Shown: positions 30,194-37,796, counted from the first letter of the stretch. The stretch is DNA of 64,000 nt from Massilia frigida (GCF_011682175.1 NZ_WHJG01000003.1:248001-312000), one strand, 5' to 3'. The notes: generated from the letters alone by a model not told the origin. A program made the numbers and translations.

Positions 30194-30230
30194 GCCGCCG
30201 TTTCTGCAACTGGCAGAAACGGCGGCTTTT
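30194..30230 (+). terminator. Intrinsic terminator of RND operon
   Basis: A perfect 14-base stem, GCCGCCGTTTCTGC and its complement (30194-30207 and 30213-30226), has a 5-base loop and is followed by TTTTC. It begins 59 bases after the permease stop. A second imperfect stem (CTGACGGC...GCCGTCAG, 30155-30187) lies just before it. Confidence 0.85.
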
Positions 30231-30253
30231 CATTTGCGGCTATCCACTATCGG

Positions 30254-30691
30254 TTAGCGCTTGCTCTTGTCGGGTGGCGGAGTCGTGTCCGTGGTGCCTG
30301 ACGTGCCGCTGGTGCCCGAGGTACCGCTCGTGCCCGTACCGGAGGTGCCGGTCCCGGTATCGCCCGTCGTGCCACTGGTGCCGCTGGTACCCGTACCGCT
30401 GGTACCCGTACCGCTGGTACCCGTACCGCTGGTGCCGCCGGTGCCGCTGGTACCCGTACCGCTGGTCCCTGTGCCGCTGGTAGCGGTATCGCCTGTTCCG
30501 GTCGTGCCCGTTCCGCTGGTACCGCTGGTTCCACTGGTACCGGAGGTGGTGCCGGAGGTCGTACCCGACGTGGTGGTGTCGCTGGTGCCGGTGCCGGTGG
30601 CAGGGGTGTCATTGCGCTTGCAGGCAACGAGCATCGACGCCAGCAGCGCCGCGGTCAGCAGGATTTTTGGTGCGGTGGTGAATGGTTTCAT
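30254..30691 (-). CDS. Thr/Gly/Ser-repeat lipoprotein
   Basis: A 145-residue product with a clear lipoprotein signal (KILLTAALLASMLVAC, Cys24). The remainder is almost entirely GTSGT/GTGTSGT repeats ending TPPPDKSKR. It should be an outer-membrane-anchored, extended and flexible chain; a function as spacer, glycan target or surface coat is only a guess. The DNA repeats (units like GGTACCCGTACCGCT, in or near 18-base periods) leave all frames open, so overlapping Pro/Val frames on both strands are artefacts. The lipobox and ATG at 30691, with GAGGAG about nine bases upstream, support this frame. The copy number is likely variable between strains. Confidence 0.72.
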   Translation of the reverse strand: MKPFTTAPKILLTAALLASMLVACKRNDTPATGTGTSDTTTSGTTSGTTSGTSGTSGTSGTGTTGTGDTATSGTGTSGTGTSGTGGTSGTGTSGTGTSGTGTSGTSGTTGDTGTGTSGTGTSGTSGTSGTSGTTDTTPPPDKSKR

Positions 30692-30987
30692 TGTTTACTC
30701 CTCGGTCACGTCAATTGAGTACCGCTGCCTGTCCTTCCAACTTGCCGCAGGCAACGGCGCCAGGTCGATCCTGCCGGTCATACATGCGCCGGCGAGGACC
30801 ATCAGGGAACCGGCGTCGTGGATAACGCGGTCCCGTTAGCTGATGCGCGAATTCGACTGTAACAATTAGACTTTCAGCATCTGCGCCAGTTCATATTAAT
30901 TTGCGTATCTGACGTAGATTTACCTCCATGTCCGCGCAATTTGATACTGATCAAACGTTTTGCTTGGCCGCGGCCATTCCGTCGACT

Positions 30988-31908
30988 TCAGGAACGGGCG
31001 GCTTGCTCCATCAGGGCTGGAATTTCGGCCGGAATCTCGCGTGCCAGGTAGCCCAGCACGCCAAAGCGCAAGGCCAGCTGTTCGCCCGCCTGCGCATGCA
31101 GGGCCACGCCCCAGCAGGTAGCCTGGGCCAGGGTCGCGCCGCGCGCCGCCAGTCCGGCGATGATGCCGGCCAGGGTGTCGCCGGAACCGGAAATGGCCAG
31201 CCCCACGTTGCCGCCTTCGTGCTGCCAGGGGCCGCCTTGCGGCGCGCTGATCACGGTGCGTGCGCCCTTCAGGGCCACCACCGCGTTCCATGCCTGCGCC
31301 GCGTCCCTGGCGGCGCCGTCCGGGTCGGCCAGGATCTCTTCTTTCGCGCTGCCGCTCAGGTGCGCCATCTCGCCCGCGTGCTGGGTGAGGATGACGGGCT
31401 GGGCAAAGCGGAACGGTGCATTCTCGCCATCGAGGTCGGGATTGAGCACAATCCCCATCGCGTTGGCGTCGAGCACTACGCTGACGCCTTCCAGGCGCGG
31501 CAGCAGGGCGCGCACCAGCGCCGCCGTGGCCGCCTCATCCTGCATGCCGGGGCCGATCAGCACCGCATCGATCTTGTCGGCCAGCGGATCGAGTTCTGCC
31601 AGCGCATCGCGCTCGAAGCCGCCGTCGGCCGTCTCGCGCAAGCCGATCACGCGCGCTTCCGGCATGGCCAGGGCCACCAGTTGCGCCACGCTGGCGCCGG
31701 TGGCGATGGTCAGCTTGCCGGCGCCGGCGCGCAGGGCGGCGGTGGCCGCCAAAATCACGGCGCCCGGCATTTCGCACGAGCCGCCCAGCACCAGCACATG
31801 GCCGCGCCGTTCCTTGTCGCCCTCGGCGGGCGGCATGGGCAGCGGCCAGGCGCGCAGGGCGGCACTGTCGATGGTGACCATGTGGGTGCTGGCGAGCGGC
31901 ATGTCCAT
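30988..31908 (-). CDS. nnrD: ADP-dependent NAD(P)H-hydrate dehydratase
   Basis: Repairs hydrated NAD(P)H (NADHX/NADPHX) using ADP. From the ATG at 31908 the protein is 306 residues and has only the ribokinase-like dehydratase domain; the N-terminal epimerase (NnrE) domain found in many bacteria is absent. Signature segments are RRGHVLVLGGSCEMPGAV, IGPGMQD, TQHAGEMA and the nucleotide-binding SGSGDTLAGIIAGLAARG. The start lies 14 bases after the stop of the phosphatase gene, so the two are probably cotranscribed. The frame is open to 31995 but would overlap that gene. Confidence 0.9.
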   Translation of the reverse strand: MDMPLASTHMVTIDSAALRAWPLPMPPAEGDKERRGHVLVLGGSCEMPGAVILAATAALRAGAGKLTIATGASVAQLVALAMPEARVIGLRETADGGFERDALAELDPLADKIDAVLIGPGMQDEAATAALVRALLPRLEGVSVVLDANAMGIVLNPDLDGENAPFRFAQPVILTQHAGEMAHLSGSAKEEILADPDGAARDAAQAWNAVVALKGARTVISAPQGGPWQHEGGNVGLAISGSGDTLAGIIAGLAARGATLAQATCWGVALHAQAGEQLALRFGVLGYLAREIPAEIPALMEQAARS

Positions 31909-31921
31909 GGGACCGGCGCGC

Positions 31922-32686
31922 CTACGCTTTCGGAGCAGCGGGCACATCTTTTTGAGCCGTGACCGGCGTGCCTGCCGCTTCCAGGGGAGCGACAAAGTTA
32001 GTCAGTTGCAAGCCCAGCTTGCCGTGCTTGCCCTGGGTGGGGTCGAAACTGTAGGAGGTGACCGAGCAGTTCGGCACGTCGCCGGCCCGGTCGAAAGCCA
32101 GGATAGCCGCTTCGTCGAGCCGCTCGAACAGGTAGCGGAAGCAGTTGACCGTGACCTGGTGGCCGACGATGAGCACGCGTTCCTTGCAGAATTCGCGGGT
32201 GATGGTGTCGATGATGCTGCGCAGGCGCAAAATGACGTCGCACCAGCTTTCGCCGCCGGGCGGGCGGAAGTAGAACTTGCCCACGTGCTGGCGCTGCTCG
32301 TACAGCTCCGGATATTGATGCTGGATGCCGAGCACGGTCAGGCGGTCGAGAATGCCGAATTCCTTTTCGCGCAGGCGCTCGTCCACGTGCACGGCCATCA
32401 GGCTGCCTGGTCCGAGCTGCTCCATGATGATACGGGCGGTCTCGGCCGCGCGCACGTAGGGGGAATGCAGCACCACATTCGGCCGCTGGTCTTCCGCCAT
32501 GGCCGCGAACCAGGTGGCCAGCGCGCGCGCCTGTTCGGCGCCGAGCGCCGAGAGCGGCACGTCGACATCGCGCTCGGCGATATCGATATGCAAGCCGGCC
32601 GCTGCTTCGGCCGCATCGCGGGCCACGTTACCGGCGCTTTGTCCGTGCCTGACCAGCCAGATCTGTTGGGGCCACTTTTGTTCCAT
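31922..32686 (-). CDS. Histidine phosphatase family protein
   Basis: A 254-residue phosphoglycerate-mutase-like enzyme. The catalytic RHG motif is in IWLVRHGQSAGN, close to the N-terminus; a second His is expected in VLIVGHQVTVNCF near residue 180. The Glu/Arg pocket is consistent with PLSALGAEQARALA and SPYVRAAETA. The substrate is unknown; broad small-phosphate or protein phosphatases share this fold. The start is the ATG at 32686, with AGGCGAA six bases upstream; an earlier ATG at 32707 is also possible. It is upstream of, and probably cotranscribed with, nnrD. Confidence 0.87.
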   Translation of the reverse strand: MEQKWPQQIWLVRHGQSAGNVARDAAEAAAGLHIDIAERDVDVPLSALGAEQARALATWFAAMAEDQRPNVVLHSPYVRAAETARIIMEQLGPGSLMAVHVDERLREKEFGILDRLTVLGIQHQYPELYEQRQHVGKFYFRPPGGESWCDVILRLRSIIDTITREFCKERVLIVGHQVTVNCFRYLFERLDEAAILAFDRAGDVPNCSVTSYSFDPTQGKHGKLGLQLTNFVAPLEAAGTPVTAQKDVPAAPKA

Positions 32687-32779
32687 CGATTCGCCTGCCC
32701 TTGACATGTTGACACGACGTCATCATAGACGGATTCGGCGGCGGATCAGCGCACGATACAAGCCGTTGTGGCGTCATGT

Positions 32780-34186
32780 TTACGCCGCTTTCTCGTCGGC
32801 ATCGAGATTGAGCGGGGCGTCGCTGTTGAAAACCGCCGTGTCGGTCTGGCCCAGCACGCGGCTGGTGACCGTGCCGGCCGTGATCGAGCCGCTGACGTTG
32901 AGCGCGGTGCGGCCCATGTCGATCAATGGCTCGATGGAAATGAGCAAACCCGCCAGGGCCACCGGCAAGTCCATCGCCGACAGCACGATCAGGGCCGCGA
33001 AGGTGGCGCCCCCGCCCACGCCGGCCACGCCGACCGAGCCGACCGTGATGATGGCGATCAGCGGCACGATGAAGCCGAGCGTCATCGGGTCGATGCCGAC
33101 CGTGGGCGCGATCATCACCGCCAGCATGGCCGGATAGATGCCGGCGCAGCCATTCTGGCCGATGGTCGAGCCGAACGAGGCGGCGAAGTTGGCGATGCCT
33201 TCCGGCGTGCCGAGGCGGCTGGTCTGGGTTTGCACCGACATCGGGATCGAGCCGGCGCTGGTGCGCGAGGTGAACGCAAAGGCGAGCACCGGAAAGATTT
33301 TCTTCACGTAGCGCATCGCGTTCAGGCCGGAGGCGCTGATCAGAAGCAAATGCACGCAGAACATCAGCAGCAGGGCGCTGTACGAGGCCGTGACAAAACT
33401 GATCAGCTTGACGATGCTGTCCAGGCTCGACCCCGCCACCACCTGGGTCATGAGCGCGAACACGCCGAACGGGGTCAGGCGCAGCACCAGGGTCACCATG
33501 CGCATGATGATCGCGTGCGCGACCTTGATGAAACGGTCGAAGGCGTCGAAGATGTCGGGCTGCTTGGCCGCGATGCCGGTCGCCGAGATCCCCACGAAAA
33601 TTGAAAACAGCACCACCGCGATGGTCGAGGTCTTGCGCGCGCCGGTCATGTCGAGGAAGGGATTGGCGGGAATGAAGCTGATGATCATGCTCGGCAGCGA
33701 GATCGCCTGGGCCGTGTTCAGGTGCCCCTTCAGATAATCGCCGCGCGCAACTTCGGCGGCGCTGGCGGTCAGGCCCACGGCGGACAGGCCGAACAGCTTG
33801 GCCATCAAGATGCCGATACCTGCCGCCACCATGGTGGTGAGCATCAACATGCCGATGGTCAGCGCGCTGATCTTGCCCAGCGACGAGGCGTCGCGCAGCT
33901 TGAGGATGGCGGCGATGATCGACACCATGATCAGCGGCATCACAATCATTTGCAGCAGCCTGACGTAGCCGGTGCCGACGATGTCGAGGTAGGCAGTGGT
34001 GTCGGCGATGACGGGCGAAGCCGCGCCATAGATCAGCTGGAAAGCCGCTCCCAGCAGCACGCCCACGCCCAGGCCCGTAAACACGCGCTTGGTGAATGAG
34101 GCATGCGCCTCCTGCATCTTATAAAGGAGAAAGCACACGCCCAGAGCGGTGGACAGGTTCAGGATCAAGGGAAAATTCAGGGTCAT
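32780..34186 (-). CDS. tcyP: L-cystine symporter (TcyP/YdjN-like)
   Basis: A dicarboxylate/amino-acid:cation symporter family member of 468 residues. It resembles E. coli TcyP closely across its length as I remember it: LLQMIVMPLIMVSI, FAFTSRTSAGSIPM, FAASFGSTIGQNGCAGIYPAMLAVM and GVAGVGGGATFAALIVL. The last is the conserved cation/substrate region, and the ending is PLIDMGRTALNVSGSITAG. Uptake of cystine across the inner membrane is therefore the likely role. The ATG at 34186 has AGAGG upstream and gives the family's N-terminus; the frame runs to 34273. It is followed by no obvious terminator. Confidence 0.88.
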   Translation of the reverse strand: MTLNFPLILNLSTALGVCFLLYKMQEAHASFTKRVFTGLGVGVLLGAAFQLIYGAASPVIADTTAYLDIVGTGYVRLLQMIVMPLIMVSIIAAILKLRDASSLGKISALTIGMLMLTTMVAAGIGILMAKLFGLSAVGLTASAAEVARGDYLKGHLNTAQAISLPSMIISFIPANPFLDMTGARKTSTIAVVLFSIFVGISATGIAAKQPDIFDAFDRFIKVAHAIIMRMVTLVLRLTPFGVFALMTQVVAGSSLDSIVKLISFVTASYSALLLMFCVHLLLISASGLNAMRYVKKIFPVLAFAFTSRTSAGSIPMSVQTQTSRLGTPEGIANFAASFGSTIGQNGCAGIYPAMLAVMIAPTVGIDPMTLGFIVPLIAIITVGSVGVAGVGGGATFAALIVLSAMDLPVALAGLLISIEPLIDMGRTALNVSGSITAGTVTSRVLGQTDTAVFNSDAPLNLDADEKAA

Positions 34187-34783
34187 GCGGGCCTCTTGAG
34201 TGGGCGCTGCGCGCGGACGCTTCGCGGCGGCAATATAACGGACCATTCTAACCATAATCCTGCTGCACTGCACCCTAGCCCGTCCGTCGTTTGAATGACT
34301 TCCGACGGTCCGCTACCCTTACCCCGTCATTTTCTAAGCGTCGTCGACCACGTGGATGCAGGAGATAAGGACTGGCGAAATCAACGCCAGCTGGAACCAA
34401 GTCTTACGCGCTTAGTTCTGCCGTGCGCTGACGGCGCCTGGCACCATCTACTACCAGCCCACAATCTGATGTTGGCCTCTGCGGAGATCACACGCGAAGT
34501 CTCGGCGGCGCCATTGCGGGATCGGGACAGTGATCTTTTCTTCAATACACAGATTCCAGCCGGGAAATCCGGCGCTACTCGCACTCTTCGTAGATAGAAA
34601 GTATGTCGGTGCCGGCGCAAGATCGGCCGGCAGAAACCTGGGGGGCGGAACCAGAGGCGGCATTCCCGACGCGGCGCGCATCACCGGGAACCGGCCCAGT
34701 TGTTGGATTTTTGCCGTATCCGTCCGATAGCACATTCGCTGGTTTCATTGGTTTCATTGGTTTCGCCCGTGCGAAAGCCGGCG
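34187..34783. other. Gene-poor intergenic stretch
   Basis: About 600 bases between the divergent tcyP and toxin-antitoxin genes hold only short frames without ribosome-binding sites or family resemblance. It is less GC-rich than its surroundings. Three near-copies of GGTTTCATT stand in tandem at 34741-34763, just before a -10 box. I see no RNA gene or transposon end here. Confidence 0.6.
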
Positions 34784-34789
34784 TATAAT
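34784..34789 (+). promoter_or_regulatory. Consensus -10 box before TA locus
   Basis: A perfect TATAAT lies 28 bases before the ATG at 34818. The base 17 upstream falls in TTTCGC (34761-34766), a poor -35, so the promoter may need an activator or use the nearby TTGGTT. Tandem GGTTTCATT repeats overlap this -35 area and may be regulator sites. Confidence 0.45.
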
Positions 34790-34817
34790 CCCCTCATCGA
34801 CAATGAAAGGTGCGATC

Positions 34818-35267
34818 ATGGCGATCGCAACGAAGAAGCAAGCATCCGGTTCTGCAACGGAATCGGGCGGACCCGGGCTGGGCGGCAACTGGATCGACAA
34901 GATCGAGCAGGTGGGTGATCTGGGCAAAGGCTACATGCTGCTGAAGCTCACTACCCCTCGCAAGGGCGCGACATATAGCTCCGGACCACATGCCCTCGCA
35001 GAAACGGGCGCGGCCACGACGATGCCGCCGAGCGTCAAACGATTTACGCCAGGACAACTCGAGAAACTGATCAAATCCTTTTCGGCCGATCTGGGCATTG
35101 CGCCAACGGTGGGCGTAGTGCGCGCATCACCCCCGGCACCGAAAGGGAATCGGACTCCCGGCGAGAACGATCAATTCATGTACGACCTGCGAGCGCAGGA
35201 AGTTGCTAACAGAACGCGCGACTTTGACGAAGGCCTGCCACGGTGCTGGCCGTACGGCTGCAAATGA
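34818..35267 (+). CDS. Hypothetical protein, possible N-terminal part of antitoxin
   Basis: A 149-residue hydrophilic frame starting at an ATG with AAAGG eight bases upstream (an in-frame ATG lies at 34803). It contains KIEQVGDLGKGYMLLKLTTPRKGATY and ends QEVANRTRDFDEGLP followed by a divergent-looking tail. It overlaps the next frame by 25 bases in a different phase. I do not recognise a full domain. The QEVANRTRDFDEG portion looks like the region that precedes the helix-turn-helix in longer Xre/MbcA/ParS antitoxins, so this and the next frame may be one gene split by a frameshift near 35240. As read, it could equally be a separate protein. Confidence 0.5.
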   Translation: MAIATKKQASGSATESGGPGLGGNWIDKIEQVGDLGKGYMLLKLTTPRKGATYSSGPHALAETGAATTMPPSVKRFTPGQLEKLIKSFSADLGIAPTVGVVRASPPAPKGNRTPGENDQFMYDLRAQEVANRTRDFDEGLPRCWPYGCK

Positions 35268-35548
35268 CCACGCAAGCGCTGGGAAAGGCCGTTCAGAGCA
35301 AGCGCATGTTTACTCTGGACGGGCCCTCGGGGCGCAAGGTGTATCCGGCATTTTTTGCCGATCCGCGCTGCAATCGCGAACACATTGAACGCGTATGCCA
35401 GGCGCTGGGGGACTGGCCTGGCCCGAGCAAGTGGGAATTTTTCACTTCTCCCAGGGAGTCGCTCAACGGCTTGACTCCAATCGAGGCGTTGGTGCGGGGT
35501 GAGCTCGACCAAGTCCTGCGCGCGGCCGCTGCCTTTCAGGAACGCTAA
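35243..35548 (+). CDS. Antitoxin, Xre/MbcA/ParS toxin-binding domain
   Basis: A 101-residue frame from the GTG at 35243. It carries an HTH-like segment (MTTQALGKAVQSKRMF) and then the DUF2384-type toxin-binding domain: YPAFFADPRCNREHIERVCQALGDWPGPSKWEFFTSPRESLNGLTPIEAL, ending VLRAAAAFQER. This family binds and neutralises RES toxins and represses its own promoter. It stops two bases before the first start of the RES frame. The start is uncertain because the upstream frame overlaps and may be its true N-terminus. Confidence 0.78.
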   Translation: MLAVRLQMTTQALGKAVQSKRMFTLDGPSGRKVYPAFFADPRCNREHIERVCQALGDWPGPSKWEFFTSPRESLNGLTPIEALVRGELDQVLRAAAAFQER

Positions 35549-35550
35549 CC

Positions 35551-36006
35551 TTGGGCACAAAGGTGCTGTCCGCGCCGCCCGCAATGCTGAGTACGGGCGC
35601 ATTGACCGCGCTATGCCTGGACCCATCAAAGCTCTATCGCATCGGCACCCACAACACCGGTGAGCCGTATTTTCAACACTCTGGAGCAAGTCGCTTTGAC
35701 GCACCTAGCGCCAAGCTGGGGCCGCCTGCGCCCGAGTATGACTCGTGCTACTTCGGATCGTCTTTGGACGTGGCAATGGCCGAAACCATGCTGCATGACC
35801 TGTCGCCGATGAACGGGACGTTTAAAATATCAACGGCCAGTCTGGATGCCTTCTACTTGCTGCGCTTTAAGGGCGAGCCTTTGGTGCTCGCCGACCTCAC
35901 TGGCGTTGCTCTCAAACGGCTCGACGGTAACGCGGACCTGGCGGGTCACGACCCTCGGTATGACCAGACGCAGCGCTGGGCACTAGCGGTAGTGACCTGC
36001 ATTTGA
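35551..36006 (+). pseudogene. RES-domain toxin, C-terminally truncated
   Basis: A 151-residue RES-family frame beginning with TTG at 35551 (an ATG at 35584 is an alternative). RES toxins destroy cellular NAD+. The N-terminal core is present: LYRIGTHNTGEPYFQHSGASRFDAP (conserved Arg), then YDSCYFGSSLDVAMAETMLHD (conserved Tyr/Phe and Glu). It stops at RWALAVVTCI, whereas intact relatives continue about 50 residues with an Ala-Asp-Gly-Ile-type strand and conserved Ser and Asn. The end coincides with the start of a repeat array at 35994, which supplies the stop codon. An inactive toxin is inferred. Confidence 0.75.
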
Positions 36007-36155
36007 AACCGGCCCGACCAGCATTCCACCCGATTCTCGGCCAGGAATAACTGCAACTGACGGCCCTCTCAAACCAGCATTAGCTGCAAATGAACCTGCA
36101 TTTATCCGCGCCGACCTGCATTCCATCGCCGTGAACCAGCACTATCTGCAACTGA
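35994..36155. repeat. Array of RACCWGCATT / CTGCAAMTGA repeats
   Basis: Copies of RACCWGCATT start at 35994, 36016, 36072, 36093, 36113 and, with one change, 36134. CTGCAAMTGA copies lie at 36051, 36084 and 36146. This is the kind of multi-site end found on IS21-like and Mu-like elements, but no transposase gene is beside it. It interrupts the RES gene. The tail to 36213 holds nothing else that I recognise. Confidence 0.6.
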
Positions 36156-36213
36156 CCAAGATGTTCAGCACCGCCTTGGTATCGGCCTCTATTTCTGCCA
36201 GCACGCCTAGTGC

Positions 36214-36858
36214 TTAGGCGCGGCTGGACGGGCCGGGAACTGCGCGCGGCGCAGATTGCGTCAAGTCCTTCACGATGCATGAAGGTCCGGCCGCCGCGAC
36301 GGCCGCTGCCGCGATGGCATTGGCAAGTTCGCCGATGGTCGTGCGGCATTGCACGGCACGGGCAAGGTTCAGGCCGCCGATCAGGACAGCGAGCATCGCC
36401 CATGCCCTCGCGCGTGCAGCAGCGTGGTTCTCGGCCTCCAAGCCCCGGGCGACGATGTCTACAATCACATTCATCTTTTCTTCGAACACGGCCTGCATGT
36501 CCGTTCCCGCACGGACAACTTCTGGCGTCAGGGAGGCCATCGCGCAACCGCATTCGAGGTCTTCACGGTGGGCCTTGCCCAGGTAGTAATCGACAAACGC
36601 CTTCACCCAATTGGCGCCAAATTCGCGCTGATAGTGCGGAATACCGCTGATTACTTCGTCAAGCCCAACACCGAGCGCGACCTCGAAGGCGCCGCTCTTC
36701 GAGCCGAAGTGCGAGTAGAAGGCTCCCGATGTAACGCCCGCCCCCTTTGCCAGCGCATCCACACCGACGCCGGCGAAGCCGTGCTTTCGGAAACCGCGAC
36801 TGATCGCGTCGGTCACTCTGAGCCGAGTTTCGTCCTTGTTTACACCTTTATGTCGCAT
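36214..36858 (-). CDS. TetR/AcrR family transcriptional repressor
   Basis: A 214-residue regulator with the TetR helix-turn-helix at residues about 10-55 (DAISRGFRKHGFAGVGVDALAKGAGVTSGAFYSHFGSK). The ligand domain follows and includes the Cys-rich ECGCAMASLTPEV. Such cysteines occur in redox- or electrophile-sensing members, so that is a possible signal. The ATG at 36858 follows GAGGGA by four bases; an upstream TTG at 36870 is less likely. It is divergent from the YdhR-like gene, and the shared 122-base gap has overlapping promoters and three operator-like repeats, so it probably represses both. Confidence 0.88.
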   Translation of the reverse strand: MRHKGVNKDETRLRVTDAISRGFRKHGFAGVGVDALAKGAGVTSGAFYSHFGSKSGAFEVALGVGLDEVISGIPHYQREFGANWVKAFVDYYLGKAHREDLECGCAMASLTPEVVRAGTDMQAVFEEKMNVIVDIVARGLEAENHAAARARAWAMLAVLIGGLNLARAVQCRTTIGELANAIAAAAVAAAGPSCIVKDLTQSAPRAVPGPSSRA

Positions 36859-36872
36859 TGTATCCCTCAATT

Positions 36873-36903
36873 AATATATCGATCGCTATTTAGTGATTGA
36901 CAA
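36873..36903 (-). promoter_or_regulatory. Candidate tetR promoter
   Basis: On the minus strand TTGTCA (36903-36898) overlaps the rightward TTGACA. GATATA (36880-36875, 17-base spacer) or TATATT (36878-36873, 19-base spacer) could be the -10. The two promoters would compete and be repressed together. Confidence 0.5.
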
Positions 36904-36960
36904 AGTAGTGATCGTTATTTAATATCCGCATCAACGATCTTTATGTAGTGATCGTTATTT
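36881..36960. promoter_or_regulatory. Three TetR operator-like repeats
   Basis: GATCGCTATTT (36881-36891), GATCGTTATTT (36910-36920) and GATCGTTATTT (36950-36960) are direct repeats; the last two extend to a shared 15-base TAGTGATCGTTATTT. The middle site fills the spacer of the rightward promoter. The first sits near the -10 of the leftward one. Confidence 0.65.
36897..36925 (+). promoter_or_regulatory. Strong promoter for YdhR-like gene
   Basis: A perfect TTGACA (36897-36902), a 17-base spacer and TAATAT (36920-36925) give a strong sigma-70 promoter 56 bases before the ATG at 36981. The operator-like repeat at 36906-36920 covers its spacer. Confidence 0.75.
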
Positions 36961-36980
36961 TAACTTAACAGAGAGCCCGC

Positions 36981-37748
36981 ATGACTATGAAATTCAGCAT
37001 GGTGTCCGCAAACAACACGTTCAAGCTCGCCGCCGTCACCGTCCTTGCAACGGCTTTCGGCGCGTTCAATGTCGCCGCCCAAACTACCCCCATCCAAAAG
37101 GAGAAAAACATGACCCACAAAGCGTATGTCTATACTGAACTACAAATATCCGTCCCGTTCGAGATCGTACCGTGGAAGCGAATCAACGACAGCATCAAGA
37201 AGCAGCCGGGCTTCATCAACAAGACTTGGCTTGCTGGCGTCGGCAACAATTCCGCAGGGGGGCTGTATGCCTTTGACACGATCGAAAACGCGCAGAAGTT
37301 CGTGACAGGCTACTTCCCGGAAGAGGCACGCAGCTTTGGCGTCGCACAAACGACACGCGTATTCGACGCTGCAGCGACCGAAGTGGCAAGCCGGGAGCTG
37401 AACTCGGTTCACTATGATGGCAAGTCCGACGTCAAGCCCGGTGCCTACGTCTATACGGAAGTGCAGCTGCATGCCTTGCCCTTCGACCAAGCCGTGCCTT
37501 GGCGCAAGCTCAATCCGATTCTGAAGCGCCAGCCAGGCCTGTTGTCGAAAACCTGGCTGTCCGGTCTGCATAGCGGAACTCCAGGCGGGCTCTATGCGTT
37601 CGACACGGTCGAAAATGCCCGCAAGTTTGCAGTGGACTACTTCCCGACGGAGGCCGCTGCGCTGAACGCCGCTTTCTACACCCGTGTATTTGATGCGAAC
37701 GTGACCGAGGCCGCGAGCAGGGACATGCGCTCGCCGTACTATCGCTAG
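36981..37748 (+). CDS. Secreted tandem-domain YdhR-like protein
   Basis: A 255-residue product. Residues 1-33 form a signal peptide (FKLAAVTVLATAFGAFNVAAQ). Two homologous halves of about 100 residues follow (about 47-145 and 153-250). Each reads AYVYTE, VPW, QPG..KTWL, GGLYAFDT.ENA.KF...YFP, TRVFDA and A.RE/RD. This resembles YdhR/antibiotic-biosynthesis-monooxygenase dimeric alpha-beta barrels, here joined in one chain. An oxygenase or isomerase-like role is only inferred. The gene is controlled by a strong promoter and divergent from a TetR repressor. A strong internal ribosome-binding site before Met44 could also make a cytoplasmic form without the signal. Confidence 0.7.
   Translation: MTMKFSMVSANNTFKLAAVTVLATAFGAFNVAAQTTPIQKEKNMTHKAYVYTELQISVPFEIVPWKRINDSIKKQPGFINKTWLAGVGNNSAGGLYAFDTIENAQKFVTGYFPEEARSFGVAQTTRVFDAAATEVASRELNSVHYDGKSDVKPGAYVYTEVQLHALPFDQAVPWRKLNPILKRQPGLLSKTWLSGLHSGTPGGLYAFDTVENARKFAVDYFPTEAAALNAAFYTRVFDANVTEAASRDMRSPYYR
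37096..37112 (+). promoter_or_regulatory. Internal Shine-Dalgarno and start inside YdhR-like gene
   Basis: AAAAGGAG (37096-37103) stands six bases before an in-frame ATG at 37110 (Met44). It is stronger than the site at the annotated first start. Translation from here would omit the signal peptide. Confidence 0.6.
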
Positions 37749-37759
37749 CCAACTGCAAT

Positions 37760-37796
37760 GGAAGCTGCCCCTTTGCACGGGGCTTCCTCCACCTTT
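37760..37796 (+). terminator. Hairpin after YdhR-like gene
   Basis: GGAAGC, a small bulge and GCCCC pair with GGGGC and TTCC around a TTTGCAC loop (37760-37787). TCCACCTTTTC follows. It lies 12 bases after the stop, between convergent genes, and is a plausible but imperfect terminator. Confidence 0.45.

Noticed and set aside
30261-30839. Val/Pro-repeat frame on the plus strand and Pro/Ala-repeat frame on the minus strand across the lipoprotein
   Set aside because: Simple DNA repeats open every frame. Only the lipoprotein frame has a signal sequence and lipobox.
34295-34735. Small frames of about 60-100 codons in the gap before the TA locus
   Set aside because: No ribosome-binding sites, no recognisable domains, and frames overlap on both strands as expected by chance.
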